NCBI RefSeq assembly: GCF_030253575.1
Contig: NC_080560.1
Location: 42,423,001 to 42,487,000, forward strand
Direction of reading: 5' to 3'
Origin: Rhododendron vialii
Lineage: Eukaryota; Streptophyta; Magnoliopsida; Ericales; Ericaceae
Length of the DNA: 64,000 nucleotides
Below, one piece after another: positions 31,918-41,639 of this stretch. Each line of letters opens with the position of its first letter. Position 1 is the stretch's first letter. A program made the position numbers and the translations under genes. The notes under the pieces are model-generated. The model was not told where the DNA came from. It saw nothing but the letters and a program-made list of their open reading frames with translations, and did not search any database.

Positions 31918-31925
31918 TATTTATA
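31918..31925 (-). promoter_or_regulatory. TATA box of PR-10 copy 4
   Basis: The minus strand reads TATAAATACCTCCTC, about 136 bases upstream of the ATG because of the GA tract. Confidence 0.75.
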
Positions 31926-32007
31926 GATAGGGTCTTAAGGTCTCACTTGGGTGGACTATTCCAAAAGATGAGCAAGTTGATTTGTAAAAGTCGTTGGAAA
32001 TTGATTA

Positions 32008-33394
32008 TGTAGCAGGCCGAGCAAAATGGTTCGTGCCATGCCGAACATGATCCATTGGTCCAGTTCGAGTTCACATCGTCTTACTCTTGACATCCGGCAT
32101 ACCGTTCGCTTCACAACCGAGGTTCTGTCATTTACCGTCCGCTTAAATGGCTCGGTCTCTACTTCTCTTATGGTGGGGAGAAATGTTCGGGTAGAGACCC
32201 TCTGACGGTCGCACAACACGCTCGGTTCCGAACGAGCGTGGGCTAGTACTCCAGCTCGCCCGCATGGGAACAATAACCTCGACCGTGACGACGGTCGTGA
32301 TGTCATCCGAGCGGTTATCAGGATAAGGGTGAGGGCACGCGAAGGTGTCAGCTTACCCCGCGAACGGTTACGAAACCCCAAACATGACGCAAAGGTGACA
32401 TCATCCGACACGTGTCGAGCATTGGTGCAATCTTGGAGGCCAAGCTAAGGATTCTCTATAAATACATCATTATGCCTTCTTGTGGGAGGTACACAGTAGA
32501 CATTCTTACAACCCTAGCTCTTGGTTCTTTGCTTCTCTCTGCTAGAATACTGATTCTTACACCGGAGGGCCATTCCGGAGAACCTCCGGTGTGGTTTTTA
32601 AAGGTGCTTCATTTTGCAAGGCGAGGAGAAGGTCAAGAGCAGATCTCGAAACCCTAGATCAAGGAGAACGAACCATCTCGAACGAAGCCCCACAATTTGG
32701 TGAACCTGACGTGAATCTTTCTTTTAGATCCGCGGCAGCTCCTTCGTTGTCCTTCCTCTTGCTCGTTCTCTAAAAACTTCTCCAACCACATCGCCGCCTA
32801 CCAAAATGGGCGGACCACCACCTCCTTTTCAACCCCTCAACCCCCCTTACCAATCACCTCTGAAACCGGGGTCAACTTCGCTTCCCCATCTTACCCCCCT
32901 GGATTTACTCCTCCTGGCGGCAGCGCCACCCTCCAACATCCGGCTGGCTTGAGTGAGGATGCTTTGGCTTACATTCAAATGTTGGAACAACAACAGGAGC
33001 AAACCAACGCTGACGTCGCTATCCTCAAGTTGGAAATCGCTCGAATCAAGGCAAGTAATCATCCGGCCGCCTCCCATTCTGATTCTCAGGGAAGGCACCG
33101 AAGGAGAAACTTGCCTCCACCCCCTCCATTAGCTGGAAATGAGAATCCACGCCGCATCTCTATCCACGGCCGCCTGGATCCACCGCTAATGGACAATCGG
33201 GACGAAGACGTTGCTCGCTTTAAGCAACAACGTTCTTCGGTCCACAAGCGCCTCGGCGGGGGTACGGGCGTGGGAGGCGTGGAAGTAGGATGAGAAGGCA
33301 GCCCACATACCGTCTACTCTAGCTCAACGGCAAGAGACGAGTACTCTCGAGGCTCTCAGAGTTATGACACTGTGAAGCTGCTTGACAATCAACA
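32008..33394 (+). mobile_element. Ty3/gypsy-type 5' LTR with partial gag (fossil, truncated)
   Basis: The LTR is 32008-32694 (TGTAGCAGGCC...CCCCACA), with TATAAATACATCA near 32457. Internal sequence follows to about 33394, where it stops against duplicated flank DNA. The internal part encodes a Gag-like N-terminus (LSEDALAYIQMLEQQQEQ, ILKLEIARIKA). Such coiled-coil starts are usual in plant gypsy gag of the Tat/Athila kind (lineage tentative). No 3' LTR or pol is present. A matching LTR sits alone at 36379-37066. The undisturbed paralogous flank at about 41637-41650 shows the original target, ...TTGATTATTTG. Confidence 0.75.
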
Positions 33395-35070
33395 AGCATT
33401 AATTTTGACTAGCAATCCTGGTGTATTGGGCCCTTGGCTAACTAACTGGAATAGGAATATGAAAGCTAAGCCCATCATTGGCATGTTTTATGTAGTTTGT
33501 TTAACATTGACTTCAAATCTCCTAGGTACGCTATGTACGTAATTCATAACATTTACAAGAACTGTGTAAAATAATTCCGGCTCTGTCCATATGGGGCTTT
33601 GCCCGTCGTCAAATGGGGTCGCCCGGTAGTAAACGGCTAGATTGGTCTCCTAAAAATTAGTCAAGATGCGTGTAGATTTGCCCAAACACCTTAACTTAAT
33701 TAACATATTGTGAATCACGGTTGATGCTGTGAATTGACGTGCAATGTTATCAAATTTTCTGCAAAAACCTATGAATTCATGCACATACGATTCATACACA
33801 TCCAAGCACAGAGTTCGTGCTATAGTATTTCGGTGATTCTCCGCGTTAAACATAGAAAATGGTCGAATGGAATAGCTATTTTTCGCTGTAATTAAGTAGT
33901 TACATTGCTTAAGTTTGTTCAGTATTGCCGCTAGAACCCATGATGGGTATAGGGATGCTGTCGAGCATATCCCTGTAGAGTGATGTGGAACGGCTGATCC
34001 GGCCGTTCACCTCAGCAATCGACTGCTCAAATTGAATAAGAGGTGTTTTTTAGTTTGGAGAGCAAAAAATTAAAATGTCCCGTGGACTAATTGTTAGATT
34101 TCCGGATTACCATGTGGAATGAGTTACAAGTAATAACGTCACAAAAATTATTTGGGTAACTCATTAATCTCAAAAAGCCAACATCGGTGATTGGTCAACA
34201 CCGCACCTAGTGTGGTTGGTTCGTTACTCTCTCTTCCAAGGGAGAGGTCCTGAGGTGCTCGATCCCTGTTGTAACAATCAACCCCTAACGTCCAATCGTC
34301 TGACCAAAAAAACACATCGGTGATTGTTAATGTTCCACCGTCAACATTTTGTTGTGCCCAGAATCAAGCACACGCATACAAACAAATACAGAGACGATGA
34401 TATTTAGGTGGTTCGACAACTGCGCGCCTACTTCAAGGTTAGCGAATTTCTATTTTGGAAGAGATTTACAATGCACTCAAATACCATAACCTAAGTGCAT
34501 ACTGGTCACCTCACAACTCACTCTGTTTTATAATACACATTCATCTCTCACGACGCATGAATATATAGAGGCAGAGAGAATACTATTCTCGATCGACTCA
34601 AAAATCATTTTCAGAACCTTGATCAAGTCGCTCATGGTTGCTGGTCTTCGTCGTAAGGAAATGCCCGCCAACCTTGAGATCTTGAGCAAATCCAAATACT
34701 AACATGTGTTGAATAGCAACAATCTGGCGTTACGTATTAATTGAGTGGGAGTACCATGTGAAAATGTGGCATGATACTCCGAGAGTATTGAATAATTACT
34801 CGTCGACTATGACTGCAGCAAACAAATTGTACTTCTCGTTTCAACGTGTTGGGATATGGTTTAAGAAAAAAGCTTAAACATTATACATTGATACTGTCAA
34901 AAACACATAGCTTTAATGAAAGACAACAATAGTGTCTTCCTTATTGAATGGATGCCCTCATCTATAGACAAACAACCGGAAACAAAAAACCAATCTCTAA
35001 CAAGTCAAATAAAAGCACACTCTTGATAGATGCTAAGCTCTCAATAAGGAGTTTAGCAACTAGCTAGGCT
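33395..35070. other. Intergenic: fragment of module B, SINE piece, unassigned DNA
   Basis: 33395-33570 copies 30580-30790. About 33580-33690 is the 3' part of the common SINE (GGTCTCCTAAAAATTAGTCA, GCGTGTAGATTTGCCC). 34310-34690 is unassigned sequence with GGTGGTTCGACAAC, of the kind seen in degenerate LTRs. No gene is seen. Confidence 0.4.
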
Positions 35071-35076
35071 CTAGAT

Positions 35077-35703
35077 TTAGGCATCAGGATTTGCCAAGAG
35101 GTAGGCCTCTAAAGCCTTGAACAAGACTGAGGCCGCTTCTTTGCCGGACTTGATTTCCTCTTCTGTGACTTGGGCATCACCTTTGGTCTCATAAATGCTT
35201 CTGATCTTGTAAATGGATCCTCCATTGGGACCGGGTACGATTTTGGTGTGGTAAGAGATTGATTCGAACTTGTCCATCAACTCAGCACCGTCAATTACGC
35301 TGGAACTGTAGGTGAAGTTCTCTTTGTCGATAGCATCAACTCTATGCTTCAAAGTCTTATAAGCGCTGCCTGCATATTAAGAAAAGAAAACACATACACA
35401 TTAGTTTGTATTTCAAATTGTTTATCTTTCTACAAATGACAATCTCAGTACTCTACAATTGGCATAAGTTTATCTTTGAAGGGCCATTGAAAATTAGTAG
35501 TGTGAGAAGAGAAACTAGCCTTCGCCAAGAGTGATGAGCTTGATAGTTCCAGCTCCTCCGTCTCCTTCGAGGGTTTCCACACTCTTCATGGCCTGTGGCA
35601 TGATCTTGGGGATGAGGGTGTCAGCGTCAAGGACGGAGGCCTTGAAGACCCTCGCGGGAGGGATTGAGCAAGGGACCTCCATATCGTAAGTGATGACACC
35701 CAT
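35077..35703 (-). CDS. PR-10 / Bet v 1-family protein, copy 5 (158 aa), diverged
   Basis: Minus-strand exons 35520-35703 and 35077-35369, with a 150-bp GC-AG intron in codon 62. The protein starts [20 protein letters not shown] and ends [10 protein letters not shown]. It is the most diverged intact member of the second clade: [13 protein letters not shown] in exon 1, KTLKHRV, then [39 protein letters not shown], and [12 protein letters not shown]. The usual ICKN/VCKN cysteine is Tyr here (IYKI). The glycine-rich loop GDGGAGT is kept, the frame is open and the TATA box is intact, so it is probably expressed. Altered residues at the ligand-cavity mouth could mean a different ligand; this is inference. 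Confidence 0.9.
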
Positions 35704-35820
35704 GGTGGTTTAGAAGTTGGAAATGAACAAAGGATGAAGAAGAACAAGAAGTAGTGAGAGTAACAGAGGATAGATTGGTATGAGGAAATTGTGTGAGGGA
35801 AATGTGAGAATTAAAAGAGG

Positions 35821-35828
35821 TATTTATA
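35821..35828 (-). promoter_or_regulatory. TATA box of PR-10 copy 5
   Basis: The minus strand reads TATAAATACCTCTTTT, 118 bases upstream of the ATG. Just upstream, TTGTTTGGGAAGTGGACTAT occurs twice within 50 bases (about 35855-35930), a local tandem duplication. Confidence 0.75.
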
Positions 35829-36002
35829 GAATACTTGGGGTCTAAAAGTCCTATTGTTTGGGAAGTGGACTATTCTAATATATTCCGTTATTGTTTGGGA
35901 AGTGGACTATTCTAATATATTCCGTTCTGGACAAGAAACTGAATTTAAATAGAATACGTACTTTTGAATCCAACTAGTATTCGTTGAAAGGTAGTTATTG
36001 AA

Positions 36003-36237
36003 TTTTTTTTTCTTTTTTTAGGTGCTTAAAATGGTAGTGCAAGTATGGTTCTTAGTCACCTTTGCCAGGGAGTTGTATCGTTTGGTCACAGCACACCACT
36101 ATCGTAGGGGATCCCAGTACCGCACCTAAGTCGGGACCGAAGCTAACATCCCACCACGTGTGGCTATGGGGATTTGAACCTGAACATTGTCCAACCAAGT
36201 CTAAGTTTCCGACCACTTAACCAACCCGAAACTTGAA
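36003..36237 (-). mobile_element. SINE with target duplication and A-rich tail, minus strand
   Basis: On the minus strand it reads TTTCGGGTTGGTTAAGTGGT (A-box), then CAGGTTCAAATCCCC (B-box). The body has GTGGTGGGATGTTAGC, and it ends in AAAAAAAGAAAAAAAAATT. It is flanked by AGTTATTGAA (35993-36002) and AGTTATTCAA (36238-36247), a 10-base target duplication with one mismatch. It is a different SINE family from the one at 26.5 kb. Confidence 0.85.
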
Positions 36238-36378
36238 AGTTATTCAAATGAATACCCTGCAACACGAACATATATAGCTTATAAATAAATTTAACCTCAG
36301 CCCTCTACTTTGAAGACTTGAAGAGTTTTACACATGTTGTCGCAAATGTTGGAAATGAGCACAAAAAATTTACTTATT

Positions 36379-37066
36379 TGTGGGGCTCCATTTTGGGTGG
36401 TTCGTCCTTTTTGAATGGTGGTTCGGAGTTAGCTCCTGTCTCCTTTACTCAGTCCTGCAAAATGAAGCACGACTAAAAGACCACACCGGAGGTTCTCCGG
36501 GATGGCCCTCCGGTGCAAGAGTCAGTTTGCTTGCCAGGAAAAGTTAGAGATTGGGAGCTAGGGTTTTGTTTGAGCGTACCTCTTCCAAGAAGGCATAATG
36601 GGATATTTATAGGAAACCCTTCGCTTGGTCTCCAAGATTGCACCAACGCTTGACACGCGTCGGCTGATGTCACTGTTGCATCACGTTTAGGGTTTTGCAA
36701 CCGTTTTTATGATGAGCTGGCACCTTCACGTGCCACCATCATTGTCCTCATAACCGTTCGAATGACGTCACGACCGTCATCATAGCCATAGTTGCTGTTC
36801 TGATGCGGATGAGCTGGATCGTCGACCAAGCCATGCTCGGCACCGAGCATGTTGTGGGACCTTCGGTAATTATCCGAACGAACGTATCCTCCACCCCGAG
36901 CAGGTGTAGGGAATGAGGCATTAAAGGTGTAAGTAGAGGAACCCTCGGCGACAGGGACCTTCGGCTACGGTTCCTGATCCGAACGTCCAAAGAAAGATGT
37001 CTTGGAGTTGAAAGTAATACTTGATCACGCTCGGAATGGCCGAGCCATTTTGCTCGGCCTGCTACA
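36379..37066 (-). mobile_element. Solo LTR of the same gypsy family, with 5-bp target duplication
   Basis: Minus-strand TGTAGCAGGCCGAGCAAAAT...GAGCCCCACA, 688 bases, matches the LTR at 32008-32694 in length and layout, including the hairpin CCGGAGGGCCATCC...GGAGAACCTCCGG. TTATT lies on both sides (36374-36378 and 37067-37071), and there is no internal sequence. This is the product expected from recombination between the two LTRs of one copy. Confidence 0.88.
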
Positions 37067-37322
37067 TTATTCACCGTAAAGCTCGTAATGTACGTATACG
37101 TGTGCAGTTAACCCTGATAGATTCTCATCTTTAGAAAGTTTAGTAGTGTTGTCACGTTAATTCAATGGTTTTTAGGCTCAAAACATGGCATGTTTGGGAA
37201 ATTTCAAATTTCCAAGTGGTCTCAAAAACATTTTAGGGGGCACTAATGTGAATTCTTTGGGAGGTAATTGAAAGATTCACTGCCAAAACAGGGATATAAA
37301 TGTAGTTCTGAAAAGTCAAGGG

Positions 37323-37691
37323 TAGGGGTGTGCACTGGTCGGACGGGTCGGGTTTGGTCCCGAACCCGACCCGACTGGTCGGGTATTGAATTTTTGGGCC
37401 CCGAACCCGAACTGAAGGAGTGGGGGTAACCGTCCGCGTGCCCGATTTTTTTGGTCGGGTCGGGTTTTGGTCAGGTCGGGTCCGACCAAAACCGAAGTAA
37501 ACTATATGAATTCGTTGCCCTTTTTGTCGGGTTTGGTCAGGTCGGGTAAGAAAAAACAGCACCCCAAGCCCCGAACCGAAAACTAATTTTTTTAGAAAAA
37601 TGTACCCGTACTTGACCGAACCACATGTTCGGCCCCGCCCGAAACCTTTCGGGTCGGGTCCGTCGGGGCTCGGTTTTTTTGCACACCCCTA
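37323..37691. mobile_element. MITE with AGGGGTGTGCA inverted ends, GGGTCGG-rich
   Basis: AGGGGTGTGCA at the left and TGCACACCCCT at the right form the terminal inverted repeats. The interior is rich in CGGGTCGGGT and CCGACC words that can pair with each other. Such ends resemble hAT-type MITEs. A target duplication is not clear. Confidence 0.7.
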
Positions 37692-38092
37692 ATCTGGGGT
37701 ATGAAAGAAGGTGGCGGGCAGTCGTCGGTGGCTAGAGGAGAGAGAGAGAGAGGCGGTGGGAGAAGGAAGGTGGAGGGAAAATGCAACTTTTTCGGTTAAT
37801 GAAAAACATGTGAGGGAATTCATAATTTTAAATATTAATCTGACTAGACATTCCTTTTAGCTGGTTGATGGCATTAGTCGAGGTGCTCATAAGTGTTATT
37901 GAAAGTATACCCGATCAATAATTTCAGAGTCTTTTGAGATTGATCGATGTGCAAGCAAGTGTCACCGGAAATTTATCCGGCTATTAACTCCAAGTCTTGA
38001 GTAGCAATGTGCCAGAAATGGATATTTGTAACTTTTAGGGCACCTATTAAATGCAACGTTAAAAAAAAAAAAAAAAAGAGGCAGCGACAAGA

Positions 38093-38281
38093 TGAGAAAC
38101 AAATTTGCACGCAAACCAAGAACAAAACCAGTATGTCCGTTTGGTTTGTCTTGTTTACTACGAGTATTTACTTTTGTGAATTCATCTTTAGTCAATCTTT
38201 TTCGTATATATCCAGATGAAAAGAACCAAAAAGATAGAAATAGAAATTTGATCCCTTCCAAAAGGAAACAATGAACAAATA
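38093..38281. repeat. Displaced fragment of module B flank
   Basis: It is a near copy of 30802-30985 (AACCAAGAACAAAACCA, TCGTATATATCCAGATGAAAA). It stops at ATGAACAAATAA, where module B1 continues into ATCACTG; that continuation resumes at about 40565. The stretch 38281-40565 is therefore inserted DNA relative to B1. Confidence 0.7.
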
Positions 38282-40560
38282 ATAAGCTAACGACCCTTAT
38301 TATTGAACTTGCATAAACGATTTTCGGAGAAAAAATAAAAGCACCGGCGCTAGTAGGCCCGTAATTTCTTTGCTACTTGTTTACATCACATTTCACCGCA
38401 TGTCGATGATCGACCGAAAGGTGGCAATTATGAGAATGCTTCCTATTTTATTATTATTAAGTATTCGTATTAATATTAGAACTAATATTAGTATTCCTTT
38501 TATTATTATTTGCATGCAGGACACTTGGTTTGCTCCTACACATGTGGAAGTTAAAAGGACACTTGTCATGCTCCTACACATTTGAAGGGAAGTGGGAAGT
38601 TATTTTGACAAGTGGAAGCAAAAGATTGAATGAAAACTAGTGGAGAAGTTAGGAAGCTATTTCCTACGTTTGTTGTTTTCTATAAATAGTCTTTTAAGAC
38701 TTTATTGTATTTCCTCTCCAACAAATCAAAGTCTATCTTTATTTGTCTTAATTTTTGGCACTACTAACCCATTCGGGTTATAATTAGGAGTAGGAGTAGA
38801 ATTTCATATTCTAAGCTTAACTTAGGATCTTCGATGTGTCGCTCACGGCGATGGATCAATCGTTGAAGATTAATGGAAGTCTCTTCCATTTGTCTTCAAT
38901 TTTGTTCTTAATCTCACATTTGACTCGACTACCATTTCTCTTCAGGTGAAGTCCTAAAATACGGCGTGGAACCACGGATCCGTCTTGTGGAGACATAGCC
39001 GCATTCGCCCTTATTTTTGTTGTTGGCATTGTTTCCCGAAATCTCTGATCTAGGAAAAAATTGGTAAACACTACTCGACTTAGAGATTTGTCGGAGTGTG
39101 CGCAAATTAAGTGATCCGGACACTCAATTATAGAAACAGAAGATCAAGTTTTCCAACCAAACAATAGGGACATCAATGTTGACCACCAACGTGTTTGTTA
39201 GGGACATTGCCTTTTCCTTGGATATATATTGAACGGCTAGAACAAATCAAAACCCCACATTATAATGAGGTGAAAGGGAACACTTTTGGCCCTCTCATAA
39301 TTTCTTATTGAAGTTTGCGTTGTGGGTTGATAAAGACCAAAACGGTCTGGCTAATAAATACCAGAAAATGAATGTTTACCAAAACTCTCTCCACTTGCAT
39401 GCACATGTGCGAATGTGAGCATAAGCGTGAAAGTATCTGTAAAAAATATTCCGATATACTAAAATTCACTAGAGCAATGGTTAATAGTGCGAGCGTAGAA
39501 GAATGATTTAGTGCAGGAGCGAAGGGCATTCTGAGGGATTTGACTAAAATAAGCATACATTTTGTGCTACGTACAAACAGGGGCAGAGCTTAAAGCTTAG
39601 GACAGGGGCTAATGCTTTCCACTGTCCGACTCTTTAATTAAAACAAAGCATTGCGATGGTCCCGGTAGATGATTGCGCAATGTGATTTCTATCCAGTGCC
39701 TTGAATGTCAACAAAGCTCTGGTAAACGGATAAAGTAATTATGACTCTTAAGGTAGCCAAAGGCTAAAGGAAAATTTGGGTACATGGGATTTGAGGGCTT
39801 GAATTTATAGTATAAATTGAGAAACTTGGCCCCACATTACATATGATTGCATTGAAAAACTGTTACAACTCTGCATCAATGTAGAGTTGTAATATGGTTT
39901 GGAATATGTCTTATGAAGATCGAATATAATTTTCTGTATCTTCTGTAGTATAAAAGATTTTCAAGGTCAAAGAAAATTATTATGTGCTCCTTTGACATGC
40001 TCCACAGTTCACAGTTACTCTCTTCGTCCCAAAATGATAGTTCAGCTCATAAATGAGGACTTAAAAATCATAAAATTTTTAGAATAAAATTTTTTAATTT
40101 TTAATTTTTTGACAATATACTACATATCATTGAGTTCTTCAAATTAATGAAAACTTTTGAATTTTTTTCTCAAAAAATTTATTATTTTTAAGTCCTCGTT
40201 TTGCGAACCAGACTATTATTTTGGGATGGAGGGGGTACTAGAATATTCTTTTGCCTAGGAGAGGTTAATTGGGACCTATTTGGCTTCAAATGTGAGGATA
40301 TCAACTTTTCTCAAGGCTTATGTTGCAATTTGCAATTTAAAATTTAACATGTATGTCTAAATTAAAATACACACTTCAACCAGTATGACAATTTACCTTC
40401 TTTTTTCTTCTTTAAAAAGGAGGTAAATTGCCTTGAATTGTGGCATCCTTTTTGCTATACTTTTCCTTTAATTTTTTTTATTCTTTTATTTTATTTAGTA
40501 CTATCAGTGGAATAAAGTTAATCAAAAAAATATTTGACATAAGACTTATATTGCAAAGAA
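38282..40560. other. Insert-like segment between module B pieces, no gene
   Basis: About 2.28 kb. It includes LTR-like text with TATAAATAGTC near 38683, an ATTATTA-rich stretch at 38440-38510, and a Stowaway MITE. No domain is recognisable in open frames shorter than 100 codons. Confidence 0.4.
40018..40235. mobile_element. Stowaway-type MITE
   Basis: Its ends are CTCTCTTCGTCCCAAAATGA and the inverse ATTTTGGGATGGAGGGGG, flanked by TA on both sides (40016-40017 and 40236-40237). The CTCCnTCCGTCCC-like terminus and TA target are diagnostic of Tc1/mariner-derived Stowaway MITEs. The interior is AT-rich and self-complementary. Confidence 0.85.
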
Positions 40561-40796
40561 TAAGGCTATATATATCACTGAAACCCATAATGAGTGTTAT
40601 AAATCGATACACTCATAGAGACATCTGTCCGATGGAAAATTACAATACAAATTCCTTACCTTTTTATTGGATGCAATCCACGAAAGCCACCACTCAGCAA
40701 ACAAAAAAAAAAAACCAAAAACCACACCTTTGAAAACAGAGACACACTCATAAGAACATACACAGATCAATATATATTCTTAGGAACTCTGGTTTT

Positions 40797-41409
40797 TTAG
40801 GCATCGGGATTTGCCAGGAGGTAAGCCTCGATAGCCTTGAACATGCCGGAGGCCTTCTCTTTGCCGGCCTTGATTTCCTCTTCACTGACTTGGGCGTCGC
40901 CCTTGGTGGTATAGATGCTCCTGTTCTTGCAGATGGATCCTCCCTCGGGGGTGGCCACGATCTTGATGTGGTAGGAGATCGACTCGACAATCCCCGCAAA
41001 GGCGTCGCCTTCGATCACGCTGTAGCTGTAGGTGAAGTTCTCCTTGTCGATGGCATCCACTCTTTGCTTCGCGCTCTTATACGCGCTGCCTGCATATCCA
41101 GAGTAGCACACAGATTCGTTAGATCAATTACCTATACAACATTTAGTTCAAATAATAATACAGAACATTAGTTTAAGGCAATAATACAGAACATTATAAC
41201 ATAGTTATAGTAACGAAAAACTAGCCTTCGCCAAAGGTGATGAGCTTGACGGTTCCGGCTCCTCCATCGCCTTCAAGGATTTCCACGCTCTTGATGGCTT
41301 GTGGGATGATTTTGGGGATGAGGGTGTCGGCGTCAAGGACAAAGGCCTTGAACATCTTGGCTGGTGGGATTGAGGAAGAGACCTCCATATCGTAGGTGAT
41401 GACACCCAT
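40797..41409 (-). CDS. PR-10 / Bet v 1-family protein, copy 6 (158 aa)
   Basis: Minus-strand exons 41226-41409 and 40797-41089, with a 136-bp GC-AG intron in codon 62. It starts [20 protein letters not shown] and has the loop [70 protein letters not shown] and the end LLANPDA. It is unbroken. It is the duplicate of copy 4: both the coding sequence and about 230 bases of 3' flank match 31.0-31.8 kb. The upstream flank at 41600-41650 preserves the site where a gypsy LTR entered the copy-4 module. The molecular role is inferred from the family. Confidence 0.92.
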
Positions 41410-41547
41410 GGTGCTTTGGAAGTGAGAAAAAAATGAACAGGTGAAGAAGAAGAAGGAGAATAAGAAGAAGAAGAAGAGAGAATAGGGAAGGTTTTAATTG
41501 GTATATGTGAGGAATTGGGGTGAAGAAAATGTGAGAAGTAGAGGAGG

Positions 41548-41555
41548 TATTTATA
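41548..41555 (-). promoter_or_regulatory. TATA box of PR-10 copy 6
   Basis: The minus strand reads TATAAATACCTCCTC, 139 bases upstream of the ATG. Confidence 0.75.
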
Positions 41556-41639
41556 GATTGTAGGGTCTAAGGTCGGCCTCACTTGTGTGGACTATTCCAA
41601 AGGATGAGCAAGTTGATTTGTGAAAGTCGTTGGAAATTG

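Noticed and set aside
32949-33293. 114-codon frame considered as a host gene
   Set aside because: It follows a gypsy LTR directly and has a typical Gag-like coiled-coil start, so it was assigned to the retroelement fossil.
37323-37691. GGGTCGGGT-rich block considered as interstitial telomere-like repeat
   Set aside because: The words are not a regular telomeric repeat, and the block is bounded by clear terminal inverted repeats, so a MITE explains it better.
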